Origin: JADFQT01 sp965216025
GTDB lineage: Bacteria > Chloroflexota > Dehalococcoidia > Lucifugimonadales > UBA3495
Assembly (NCBI GenBank): GCA_965216025.1
Contig: CBDCEX010000013.1
Coordinates: 323,038-387,037, forward strand
Reading direction: 5' to 3'
DNA length: 64,000 nt
The first letter of the stretch is position 1; the number at the start of each line of letters is the position of its first letter. This document shows, one piece after another, positions 8,315 to 16,468 of this stretch. The translations under genes were made by a program, and so were the position numbers. Under the pieces are notes generated by a model. It had not been told where the DNA came from and made no database searches. It saw only the letters and a list, made by a program, of their open reading frames with translations.

Positions 8315-9792
8315 TTAGGCCGGGGACAGCCTTTCCACGGCGGCTTGCAGGCGGCTTAAAACCCTTTCCCGGCCCAAAACCTCCATGGTTTCAAACAAGG
8401 GCGGCGTCGCCGTGCGACCAGTGACCGCCACCCGCAGCGAGCCGAAAAACTGGCGTAGGGACAGCCCCAAACCCTCGGCCCTCTCCCGCAGCAGAGACTC
8501 CAGAATCGAGTGATCGAAGCTGGCGGATTTTTCCAGATCGGCCAGGCACACCTTGAGGCCGGCCAGGGCCGCCTGCTGGTCGGAACCTCGCTGCACTAGA
8601 AGCTGCGGGTCATACTCGGGGAATGCCTCAAAGAAGTAAGAGGTCATGCCGGCCGCGTCGGTAAGCAGCTTGAGCCGTTCCTGAATCAGCGGAACGATTT
8701 GCAGCAGATAGCAGCGGTCCACCGGCAGCAACTCCCCGGCCAGGCCCCGTTCCAAAAAGGGCAGCATCCGGTCGGCCAGGTCCTCGGAGGATAACTCACG
8801 AATGTAAAGCCCGTTCATCCACTGCAATTTTTCGACGTCGAATATCGCCGCCGGTTTGCCCACCCTTTCCAGCGCGAAATTCTCCACGATAAAATCGTCG
8901 GCCATCACTTCAGTGTGGTCATCCAGGGACCAGCCCAGCAGCAGCATGAAATTCTTCAGCGCCTCCGGGAGGAACCCGTCGTCCCGATACTCCAGAATCG
9001 ACGTGGCCCCGTGACGCTTGGAGAGTTTGGAACGGTCGGGACCGAGGATCATGGGCAGGTGCCCAAATTGGGGCAGGTCATAACCCAGGCTGCGATAAAG
9101 GTTGATATGCCGTGGGGTGCTGGGGAGCCATTCCTCGGCCCGCAGGACGTGGCTCACCTCCATTAGGTGGTCGTCCACCACCACGGCCAGATGGTAGGTG
9201 GGAAATCCGTCCGACTTGAGGATGATGAAATCGTCCAGCAGGCGATTCTGCCACTCCACTTCGCCCCGGATCAGGTCTTGGACCGAGGTGGTGCCCGCAG
9301 TCGGCATGGCGAAGCGGACCACCGATGGACCGCCCTCGGCCTCCATGTCCTGGCGCTGCTCCGGCGTCAGGTCCCGGCAATGCCGGTCATAGGCCGTGTC
9401 CAGCTTCTGCTGTTGCCGCTCCTTCCTTACCTGGTCCAGCCGCTCCAAATATTCGAGAGCAGTAGCAGCGGTAGGCCGTGCCCTCGGAGATCAAATATTC
9501 GGCGGCCTGGTCATACCCGGGCAGTCGCTCCGACTGGAAATAGGAGCCGTAGGGGCCGCCGATCCGAGGGCCTTCATCCCAATCGATGCCCAGCCATTCC
9601 AGCCCGTCCAGAATGCTGTCCACCGCACCGGGCACCAGCCGTTCCTGGTCGGTATCCTCGATCCTGACAATGAGATCGCCGCCAGCATGGCGGGCGAAGA
9701 GCCAGTTGAACAGCGCCGTGCGGATGTTCCCAATGTGGGGTTCGCCGGTGGGGCTGGGCGCGTACCGGACCCGAACCTTCTCTGCCGCCATC
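8315..9792 (-). CDS. gltX: Glutamyl-tRNA synthetase, interrupted by one frameshift
   Basis: This class I aminoacyl-tRNA synthetase charges tRNA-Glu. The N-terminal part (ATG at 9792, SD GGAGGAG) has RYAPSPTGEPHIGN with the HIGH-like motif, and FNWLFARHAGGDLIVRIEDTD. It stays in frame up to AYRCYCS near 9460. There a single missing base in CTCTCGAATATT moves the frame. The rest continues as LEYLERLDQVRKERQQQK to the end, with the KMSKS-like DRSKLSKRHGA and the C-terminal anticodon-binding region. The reconstructed protein is about 490 aa, normal length. Because the enzyme is normally essential, either the base is an assembly error or the cell depends on another copy. Divergent from the plus-strand side, downstream of glnS in the same direction. 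Confidence 0.9.
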
Positions 9793-9843
9793 GCTCCTCC
9801 TCCGTTAGCCGATATTCTAACACGACCGATCCGAAGAATTAGT

Positions 9844-10151
9844 GTCATTGCGAGTTATCATGCTCCGGCGGAGCGCCACCTACAGATGAAAATGGATTCC
9901 CCCCGGCTCATGGTTCGACGGGCTCACCACGAGCGGTAGGGATCCCGTTCGTCCAGATGAAAATGGATTCCCCCCGGCTCATGGTTCGACGGGCTCACCA
10001 CGAGCGGTAGGGATCCCGTTCGTCCTGAGCTCTCGAAGGGCGAACGGGCTAATTACAAAGCAGCCCTTCGGCTGCGCTCAGGATAAACTCCGCGAAGCAA
10101 TCTCTCAGTGCCCTCATGAGATTGCTTCGGGCCTGCGGCCCTCGCAATGAC
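9844..10151. repeat. Composite dispersed repeat with GTCATTGCGAG termini
   Basis: It begins with GTCATTGCGAG and ends with its reverse complement CTCGCAATGAC. Inside are the segment with GCGAAGCAATCTC and GAGATTGCTTCGGG, and the segment GGTTCGACGGGCTCACCACG. An inverted relative lies at 33803-34041 with almost the same order of blocks, a short form at 18981-19057 and a partial form at 29604-29711. No coding capacity. It looks like a non-autonomous, MITE-like family. Confidence 0.8.
9884..10025. repeat. 71-bp direct tandem duplication
   Basis: Two consecutive, apparently identical 71-base units (9884-9954 and 9955-10025), each starting AGATGAAAATGGATTCC and ending CGTTCGTCC. They lie inside the composite repeat. 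The related copy at 33803-34041 has only one unit, so this is a local duplication. Confidence 0.9.
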
Positions 10152-10231
10152 GATCGAAAGGACTGAGGGGCAGGAGACGAGGGCTTGGGGAAAACCCGAT
10201 CAGAAAAAATATCCGGCGGACGGGAAAGGAG

Positions 10232-11959
10232 TCAGGCGGATTTTGGTTGGGTTTGTTGAATTCTAGCCCAGGTATCCCGCAGCGAAACAGCCCGGTTGAA
10301 AACCAGCCCTCCGGGTTTCGAGTCGGCATTATCGACCACGAAGTACCCCTGTCGCTCGAACTGATAAATACTGCCCGGCGCTGCTGTGGCCAGTCCGGGT
10401 TCTACCCGGCACTGTCGCAGAATTTCCAGAGAGTTGGGATTCAGTCCGGCTGGAACATCCTCCCCAGCAGAGTCTTGGTCCGGGTCCTCGTCGGGATTGG
10501 GCTGGGAAAACAGGTGGTCATACAACCGGACCTCGGCAGCCACCGAGTCGGTTTCGGAAACCCAGTGCAGGGTTCCCCTCACCCGGCGCCCGTCCGGGGC
10601 GGTGCCCCCCCGGGAATCCGGGTCGTAGGTGCAATGAACCTCCACCACATCCCCAGTATTTTCATCCTTCACCACATCAACGCAGGTGACCAGGTAGGCA
10701 TAGCGCAAGCGTACCTCCCTACCCGGCGCCAGGCGGTAGAACTTGCTCGGCGGATCCTCCCGGAAATCGTCTTCCTCGATGTAAAGGGTTCGGGAGAAGG
10801 GGATTAACCGGGTGCCCATACCGGGGTCCTCCGGATTATTGACCGCCTCGAACTCCTCGGTTTGCCCGTCCGGATAGTTATCGATGACTAGCTTCAAGGG
10901 TCGAAGCACACCCATGACTCGAGGGGCGTGCTGGTTCAGGTCCTCCCGCAGGCAGTGCTCCAGAAGGGCTACTTCCACCACAGTATCCCGTTTGGCCACG
11001 CCTACACGGTCGCAAAACGTGCGGATGCTCTGGGGGGTGTAACCCCTTCTCCGCAGCCCGCTGAGGGTGGGCATCCTCGGGTCGTCCCAGCCCGACACGC
11101 AGCCCTGCTCCACCAGAAGCCTCAGCTTGCGCTTGCTCAGGACGGTGTGGGTCAGATTCAGGCGGGCGAATTCGATCTGCTGGGGATGATAAACATCCAG
11201 CGAATCGAGGAACCAGTCGTAGAGTGGGCGGTGGTCTTCAAACTCCAGCGTGCACAGCGAGTGGGTGACTTTCTCCATTGAGTCAGAAAGACCGTGGGCA
11301 AAGTCGTACATGGGATAGATGCACCAGGCATCGCCGGTGCGCTGGTGGGGAACCCGGCGGATGCGATAAAGAGTGGGATCCCGCAGGTTCATGTTGGGAG
11401 AGGCCATGTCGATCTTGGCCCGCAGAACGTGCTGCCCGTCTTCAAACCCGCCGGCTCGCATGCGCTGGAACAGGTCCAGGTTTTCCTCCACATCGCGTTC
11501 CCGGTAGGGGCTGTTTCGTCCGGGCCCGGTGAGGGTGCCTCGATAGTCCCGAATCTCCTCGGCAGTCAGGCTGTCGACATAGGCCAGTCCCCTGCGGATC
11601 AGCTGCTCCGCCCAAACGTACAGCTGCTCAAAATAGTCCGACGCGTAATAGAGGTGATCCTGCCAGTCGAACCCCAACCAGCGCACATCTTCCTGGATTG
11701 AGTCGACAAACTCCACATCCTCTCGGGTAGGATTGGTGTCATCGAACCGGAGATGGCAGACCCCGCCGAGATGCTCGGCGGCAACTCCGAAATTGAGGCA
11801 GATAGCCTTGGCATGCCCGATATGCAAATAGCCGTTGGGCTCGGGCGGAAACCGGGTCACCACCCGTCCGCCATACTTGTCGGTTTTCAGGTCTTCCGCG
11901 ATGATGCTGCGGATGAAATCGGCTGATGTTCCGGAATCCCCAGAATTCACAGAAGTCAT
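10232..11959 (-). CDS. glnS: Glutaminyl-tRNA synthetase
   Basis: Class I synthetase of 575 aa, the usual length. It has RFPPEPNGYLHIGHAKAI with HIGH at about 46-49, RFDDTNPTREDVEFVDSI, and the KMSKS-like VLSKRKL near 273, followed by the two C-terminal beta-barrel anticodon-binding domains. The motifs DTNP and GWDDPRMPTLSGLRRRGYTP separate it from GluRS. It lies directly upstream of gltX on the same strand, separated by repeats. Presence of GlnRS suggests tRNA-Gln is charged directly. GatCAB genes are not in the window. Confidence 0.96.
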   Translation of the reverse strand: MTSVNSGDSGTSADFIRSIIAEDLKTDKYGGRVVTRFPPEPNGYLHIGHAKAICLNFGVAAEHLGGVCHLRFDDTNPTREDVEFVDSIQEDVRWLGFDWQDHLYYASDYFEQLYVWAEQLIRRGLAYVDSLTAEEIRDYRGTLTGPGRNSPYRERDVEENLDLFQRMRAGGFEDGQHVLRAKIDMASPNMNLRDPTLYRIRRVPHQRTGDAWCIYPMYDFAHGLSDSMEKVTHSLCTLEFEDHRPLYDWFLDSLDVYHPQQIEFARLNLTHTVLSKRKLRLLVEQGCVSGWDDPRMPTLSGLRRRGYTPQSIRTFCDRVGVAKRDTVVEVALLEHCLREDLNQHAPRVMGVLRPLKLVIDNYPDGQTEEFEAVNNPEDPGMGTRLIPFSRTLYIEEDDFREDPPSKFYRLAPGREVRLRYAYLVTCVDVVKDENTGDVVEVHCTYDPDSRGGTAPDGRRVRGTLHWVSETDSVAAEVRLYDHLFSQPNPDEDPDQDSAGEDVPAGLNPNSLEILRQCRVEPGLATAAPGSIYQFERQGYFVVDNADSKPGGLVFNRAVSLRDTWARIQQTQPKSA

Positions 11960-12126
11960 TTTCTCGTCGCCATTCAGAAAGGATTTAGCGAAAAACCCGG
12001 GCTGGTGTTTCGGACATTAGCCATTTTATCATAGGGGTCTGCTGAAACTGGCCCCAAATGCGGTCGCTTTCGGAACGTGAGGGCTTGAGCCGAGACCAGG
12101 ATTCCATCCGCGGGCCGAGGCGGGGA

Positions 12127-13074
12127 TCAGGGATTGGCAACTCCGGTGGCTTCTTGTTCCAGTAGCTCAAGAGCCCGCTGGAGGTCCTGGGGCAACCCGC
12201 AGCGAAACTCCACCGGCTCGCCGCTCCGAGGATGGGCGAACCCCAGGTGGTGGGCGTGAAGAAAATGCCGGTTTACCAGCAGGCTGCCCCGACCGTATAG
12301 CCGGTCCCCTAGCAGCGGGTGACCCAGGTATGCCAAATGTACCCTTATCTGGTGGGTCCTGCCGCTTTCCAGGTAAAGCTCCACCAGTTGGCAACCCTCG
12401 TGGCTCTCATTTGAGTAGCTATCCATTACTCGGTAGTGGGTGCGGGCCGCCCGTCCGCCGGTTACCACCGCCATACGCTTGCGGTTTCGTGGGTCCCGTC
12501 CTATGGGGGCTTCTATGGTCCCCTGGGATGGATTCAGGACACCCGTGGCCGCCGCCAGGTATCCTTTGGTGACCTGCCGGGCTTTTATCTGCTGGGACAA
12601 ACTCTGGTGGGCCTGGTCGGTCTTGGCAACCACCATCAAGCCCGAGGTGTCCTTGTCCAGCCGGTGGACAATGCCAGGCCGGATGGCGCCGCCTATGCCT
12701 CGGATGTCCGGACAACGGGCCAGCAGGGCGTTGACCAGAGTGCCATCGGGATGTCCCGGACCGGGATGTACCGACAAGCCGGCGGGTTTATCCAGAACAA
12801 TTAGCTGGTCATCCTGGTAAACCAGGGATATGGGTATGTCCTGGGGTATCAGGTCCAGCTTCCGAGGTGGCGGTACAGTTAGGGACACCTGGTCTCCGGC
12901 TCGCAACCTCTGCGCCGGTTTGGCCCAACTCCCGTTCAGCCGTACCTGGCCTTCCTCGATCAGCGCATGCAACCGGCTGCGGGTGAGCCCCAAGCCCTGC
13001 GCGGCCAGGAACTGATCCAGCCGCCCGGCTTTTCCGGAGGCGGTGAACTGCCAGGATCCAGAAGAACGGGCCAT
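12127..13074 (-). CDS. rluD: RluD-family 23S rRNA pseudouridine synthase
   Basis: The 315-aa protein begins with an S4 RNA-binding domain (about 15-75, with GRLDQFLAAQGLGLTRSRLH). It continues with the RluA/RluD catalytic domain. The catalytic Asp lies in IVHRLDKDTSGLMVVAKT (D140), followed by the RxH-type LESGRTHQIRVHLAYLGHPLLGD. The S4 domain and length fit RluD, which modifies helix 69 of 23S rRNA, rather than RluA or RluC, though the exact target is inferred. The gene starts 5 bases after the end of lspA and is surely co-transcribed with it, a common pairing in bacteria. Confidence 0.92.
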   Translation of the reverse strand: MARSSGSWQFTASGKAGRLDQFLAAQGLGLTRSRLHALIEEGQVRLNGSWAKPAQRLRAGDQVSLTVPPPRKLDLIPQDIPISLVYQDDQLIVLDKPAGLSVHPGPGHPDGTLVNALLARCPDIRGIGGAIRPGIVHRLDKDTSGLMVVAKTDQAHQSLSQQIKARQVTKGYLAAATGVLNPSQGTIEAPIGRDPRNRKRMAVVTGGRAARTHYRVMDSYSNESHEGCQLVELYLESGRTHQIRVHLAYLGHPLLGDRLYGRGSLLVNRHFLHAHHLGFAHPRSGEPVEFRCGLPQDLQRALELLEQEATGVANP

Positions 13075-13079
13075 GCCGT

Positions 13080-13913
13080 CTATGATTCCGGCCGGCTCAA
13101 TCCCGACTGACTCACACCGGGAGGAGACGAGCCGGTTGCCAGGTTTTCGGATGAGTAGGGTCCTGTCGCCGGGCCTACCTCCGGAGATGGCGAGCCAGCC
13201 GGATGGGTAGAGGTGATGGTCCGATTAGACACTTGGGGTAACTCAACTCGCTCCCGCACACCGCAATAAGCGCAACGCCAGCCGTTGGCTAGAACCACCA
13301 TGTCGCCATCGCAAATGGGACACCAAGTAGGGCCGGAAACCCCGTCATTTACCGGCGCGGCCTGACCGTCCGGCGCTTCCATACTATACGGAGGCCCCTT
13401 GGGCGCCGGCCGAAGGAAGATCCAGCCCAGTAGAACCAAGCCGGTCACAATGGATGCGTCGGCCAGGTTGAACACCGGCCAGGGTCCTATGTCGATAAAA
13501 TCGGTGACCCATCCCTGGTGCAGCCGGTCCACCAGATTGCCCACGGCGCCACCCATCATGAGCCCCAGGCTAAACCGCAGCAGGTTGCCGGGTCGTGGCT
13601 GACTGAAATAAATCGCCAATAAGACGGCGATGCCGAAAAAGGAGACGAATATCAGAGGAGCATTATGGCCCTGAAAAATTCCGAAGGCGCTTCCGGTGTT
13701 GTGGGTGTGGGTAAACCGGAGAACCCCGGCATCGGGAAAGGAACCGCGGTAGACCAGCAACTCGCGCACCAGGTACTTGCTGAACTGGTCCAGCGTCAAA
13801 GTAATAGCCGCTAGTTGCAGAACGGGTAAATGCCAGGAAAGCGGCGGCCTGGCTCCGGGCTCTCCAGTATAAGCAGCAGATGAGGGCGCCGGTGCGCCGG
13901 CCGGTTTAGCCAT
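13080..13913 (-). CDS. lspA: Lipoprotein signal peptidase with C-terminal zinc ribbon
   Basis: LspA cleaves signal peptides of lipid-modified prolipoproteins in the membrane. At 277 aa it is far longer than the usual 150-170. It has four membrane segments and the catalytic Asp residues in GGAVGNLVDRLHQGWVTDFID (D129) and FNLADASIV (D152). After about residue 170 comes an added domain with two CxxC pairs (C198/C201 and C214/C217 in WCPIC...WRCAYC), a zinc ribbon. The last 50 residues are Ser/Pro/Gly rich and look disordered. The fusion is read directly from one open frame with no frameshift. The role of the ribbon is unknown. Followed by rluD. Confidence 0.93.
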   Translation of the reverse strand: MAKPAGAPAPSSAAYTGEPGARPPLSWHLPVLQLAAITLTLDQFSKYLVRELLVYRGSFPDAGVLRFTHTHNTGSAFGIFQGHNAPLIFVSFFGIAVLLAIYFSQPRPGNLLRFSLGLMMGGAVGNLVDRLHQGWVTDFIDIGPWPVFNLADASIVTGLVLLGWIFLRPAPKGPPYSMEAPDGQAAPVNDGVSGPTWCPICDGDMVVLANGWRCAYCGVRERVELPQVSNRTITSTHPAGSPSPEVGPATGPYSSENLATGSSPPGVSQSGLSRPES

Positions 13914-13933
13914 GTTGGGCTACTTCAAGTTCT

Positions 13934-14605
13934 CTAGGTTAAATTTTGTAGGAAAAACTGGGACACTGGTCCAACCACCTGGCTTTCCATGCCCATCCAA
14001 AAGTGGTCGGCTCCATCGATAACGTGGAACTCCGGCGGCTGGACAAAGGAATCCAGCACCGCCTGCAACCCTTCGGCCCCAGCCAGCTTATCCCGGTTGC
14101 CCGTGATGATGAACTTGGGCCGCTGGTCCTTTTGCAGCGGAGTGGATTTCAACCGCTCCAACGACGGGGACACGAAGGCGAAGACCTTGGGTCGCTTTTG
14201 CAATGCGGGGCTGCCCAGGATAACCCCAGTCCCGAAAGAGTACCCCAAAATGCCCACCCGGTCGCGGTCAACTTGCTGCCAGGCTCGCATAAAGTCCAGG
14301 GCGCCCAGGGCTTCCTCAAACTCCTTTTCACCCTTGGTGTGCTCGCCCTCACTGTTACCCACTCCCCGGAAATTGAAACGCAACACGGCAAAACCCTGCT
14401 CAACCAGCGCGAAGGCCACAGCCAGCACCACGTTATTGTCCATGTTGCCGCCGAAGAGGGGGTGGGGGTGGCAGATGACAACCCCCGGAACCTTGTGATT
14501 AGAAGTTTGGCCGTCGGCATCGTCGGGAGTGGCCACCACTCCTTCGAAATTCAGCCCTTTGGTTTTGAAGGTTACCGCACTCTGCCGCATCGCCCCGCCT
14601 CGCAA
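13934..14605 (-). CDS. Alpha/beta hydrolase (prolyl oligopeptidase/dienelactone-hydrolase-like)
   Basis: The 223-aa protein has the alpha/beta hydrolase order: VVICHPHPLFGGNMDN (oxyanion-hole region), FNFRGVGNSEG, the nucleophile elbow GYSFGTG (Ser123), an Asp near FIITGNRDKLAG, and the catalytic His in VIDGADHFWMG. This is the family often annotated as alpha/beta hydrolase of unknown specificity, cytosolic with no signal peptide. ATG at 14590 is an alternative start. It ends 20 bases before lspA on the same strand, so it may belong to that operon. Confidence 0.85.
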   Translation of the reverse strand: MRGGAMRQSAVTFKTKGLNFEGVVATPDDADGQTSNHKVPGVVICHPHPLFGGNMDNNVVLAVAFALVEQGFAVLRFNFRGVGNSEGEHTKGEKEFEEALGALDFMRAWQQVDRDRVGILGYSFGTGVILGSPALQKRPKVFAFVSPSLERLKSTPLQKDQRPKFIITGNRDKLAGAEGLQAVLDSFVQPPEFHVIDGADHFWMGMESQVVGPVSQFFLQNLT

Positions 14606-14731
14606 ACGATATCTGTTCCCATATTAGGGAACTGAATAGTGTTTGGCAAGGAATCCTGCTAAAATACCGGGCGATTAACGGGCGGCTCACCCGTCGATTT
14701 TATGTGCTTAGGAGTAGGTTAAGGAGGCGCA

Positions 14732-15790
14732 ATGGCAAGGATAGATCTGCGTAGCGATACCGTCACCCAGCCTTCGGACGAGATGCGCCGGGCCATGGCC
14801 GATGCCGAGGTGGGCGACGATGTTTACGGAGAGGACCCCTCGATAAACCGGCTCCAAGAAAGGGCCGCCGATCTGCTGGGCAAGGAGGCCGGATTGCTGA
14901 TGGCTAGCGGGACCATGAGCAATCTGGTGGCCGCGCTGACCCACTGCCAGCGGGGCGATGAAATCGTAATGGGCGACCAGGCCCATATGTTCTGGAACGA
15001 ATCCGCCGGCGCTTCGGCGTTGGCCGGAGCCCAGATTCGCCTGGTCCCCAACGACTCCCAGGGCCGAATCGATCCGGATGACCTGCAAGGGGCCATCCGT
15101 CCCAGAGGCAACGTCCACATGCCTCCCACCACCCTGGTCTGCCTGGAGAACACCCACAACCGCTGTAGCGGGGGTGTGCTGACTCCAGAGGACACCAAGC
15201 GGGTCGCCGACGTGGCCCACGCCGCTGGTGCCCAGGTGCACCTGGACGGCGCGCGCATCTTCAACGCCGCCGTGGCCCTGGAGGTGCCCGCCAAGGCGCT
15301 GGTCGAGGATGTTGACGACGTTTCCTTCTGCCTCTCCAAAGGCCTCAGCTGTCCGGTGGGTTCCGTCCTCTGCGGCTCTAAGGAGTTCATCGCGGGGGCC
15401 CACAAGTGGCGCAAGATGGTCGGCGGCGGTATGCGGCAGGCCGGAATTCTGGCAGCGGCCGGTTTGGTGGCGCTGGATAGTATGGTGGATCGGCTGGCCG
15501 AGGATCACGCCAACGCCCGCCGTTTGGCCCAGGGACTGGCCAACATCGACGGGATTTCCGTTGACCCGGATACGATTCACACCAACATCGTCATATTCGA
15601 AGTCGACCAGGCCGTTGGCACAGCCAACCAGGTAATCGACGCCCTGGCCGAGGAGGGGGTGCTGGTTACCTACCCCGGCCAGCAGTCCCTGCGCATGGTC
15701 ACCCACCGCCACATCGCCGGCGCCGATATTGACGACGCCCTGGGCCGCGTCTCCAGCGTGGTGCGGCGGCTCAAGGCCCAGGCCGGATAG
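14732..15790 (+). CDS. ltaE: Low-specificity L-threonine aldolase
   Basis: This PLP enzyme splits L-threonine and L-allo-threonine to glycine and acetaldehyde. At 352 aa it has the typical start IDLRSDTVTQPSDEMRRAM, then GDDVYGEDPSINRLQE, MASGTMSNLVA, ENTHNRCSGGV, the HLDGARIFNAAV Asp-containing motif and the PLP lysine in CLSKGLSCPVGS (K203). An SD AAGGAGG lies 6 bases before the ATG. It starts divergently from the minus-strand hydrolase. Confidence 0.95.
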   Translation: MARIDLRSDTVTQPSDEMRRAMADAEVGDDVYGEDPSINRLQERAADLLGKEAGLLMASGTMSNLVAALTHCQRGDEIVMGDQAHMFWNESAGASALAGAQIRLVPNDSQGRIDPDDLQGAIRPRGNVHMPPTTLVCLENTHNRCSGGVLTPEDTKRVADVAHAAGAQVHLDGARIFNAAVALEVPAKALVEDVDDVSFCLSKGLSCPVGSVLCGSKEFIAGAHKWRKMVGGGMRQAGILAAAGLVALDSMVDRLAEDHANARRLAQGLANIDGISVDPDTIHTNIVIFEVDQAVGTANQVIDALAEEGVLVTYPGQQSLRMVTHRHIAGADIDDALGRVSSVVRRLKAQAG

Positions 15791-15883
15791 CCTCAGGTGA
15801 CCTAATTCCCAGCCTGCCTGGTCTATTGGGTCAGTATCCTGCCACCCGATAGCTTCTGCCACGGTCCTTGGGAGGTAAACGCA

Positions 15884-16468
15884 ATGGCTGATATAACTCT
15901 GGACAAATCCAAAACTGCGCTGCTCATCGCCGACTTTTACGCCGACATGATGAGCACCATACCCCATGCGGTGGAGCGCAGGGTGGTGGAGAAGACCCAG
16001 GCCCTGCAAAAGGCCGCCCGGGACGCCGGTATCCTGATCTGCTACTCGGCCACGGTGTTCCGCCCCGGGTACATCGAGATCAGCGACCGCAACAAGACCT
16101 TCAGCCAGCGCAAGACCTCGGGCCAGCCGGCCATCGGCGACCCCTTGCAGGTAATTCACTCCGGCGTGAAGCCCATCGAGGGTGAGGTGGTGGTGGGGAA
16201 GCACCGGGTCAACGCCCTTTTCGGCACCGACTTAGACATGACCCTGAAAGCCAACGACATCCACAACCTGATACTGCTGGGTTACGCCACCAGCGGCGTA
16301 GTGCTGTCCACCACCCGCTACGCCGCCGACCTGGACTACCGCCTTTACATCGTCGAGGACTGCTGCGCCGACCAGGATGCCGAGGTCCACGACTTTCTGA
16401 CCCAGCGCATCTTCCCCCGCCAGGCCGACGTGGTACAGTCCGAGGACGTGATTAAGGCCCTGGGCTAG
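15884..16468 (+). CDS. Isochorismatase-fold protein lacking the catalytic cysteine
   Basis: The 194-aa isochorismatase/cysteine-hydrolase fold has the first catalytic Asp in ALLIADFYADM and the Lys in VVVGKHRVNALFGTDLDM. In the third triad position, normally Cys in a motif such as TxxCVxxT, the sequence reads GYATSGVVLSTTRYAADLDY, with Val where Cys would be. The thiol-based hydrolysis of amidases such as nicotinamidase is therefore unlikely. As in EntB-type isochorismatases, chemistry without the Cys is possible. The gene lies 93 bases after ltaE on the same strand and its end overlaps the convergent rarA by 4 bases. Confidence 0.85.
   Translation: MADITLDKSKTALLIADFYADMMSTIPHAVERRVVEKTQALQKAARDAGILICYSATVFRPGYIEISDRNKTFSQRKTSGQPAIGDPLQVIHSGVKPIEGEVVVGKHRVNALFGTDLDMTLKANDIHNLILLGYATSGVVLSTTRYAADLDYRLYIVEDCCADQDAEVHDFLTQRIFPRQADVVQSEDVIKALG

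Noticed and set aside
14708..16204. 498-aa minus-strand open frame opposite ltaE and the isochorismatase-fold gene
   Set aside because: It runs antisense through two well-supported genes and has no recognisable motif or ribosome site.
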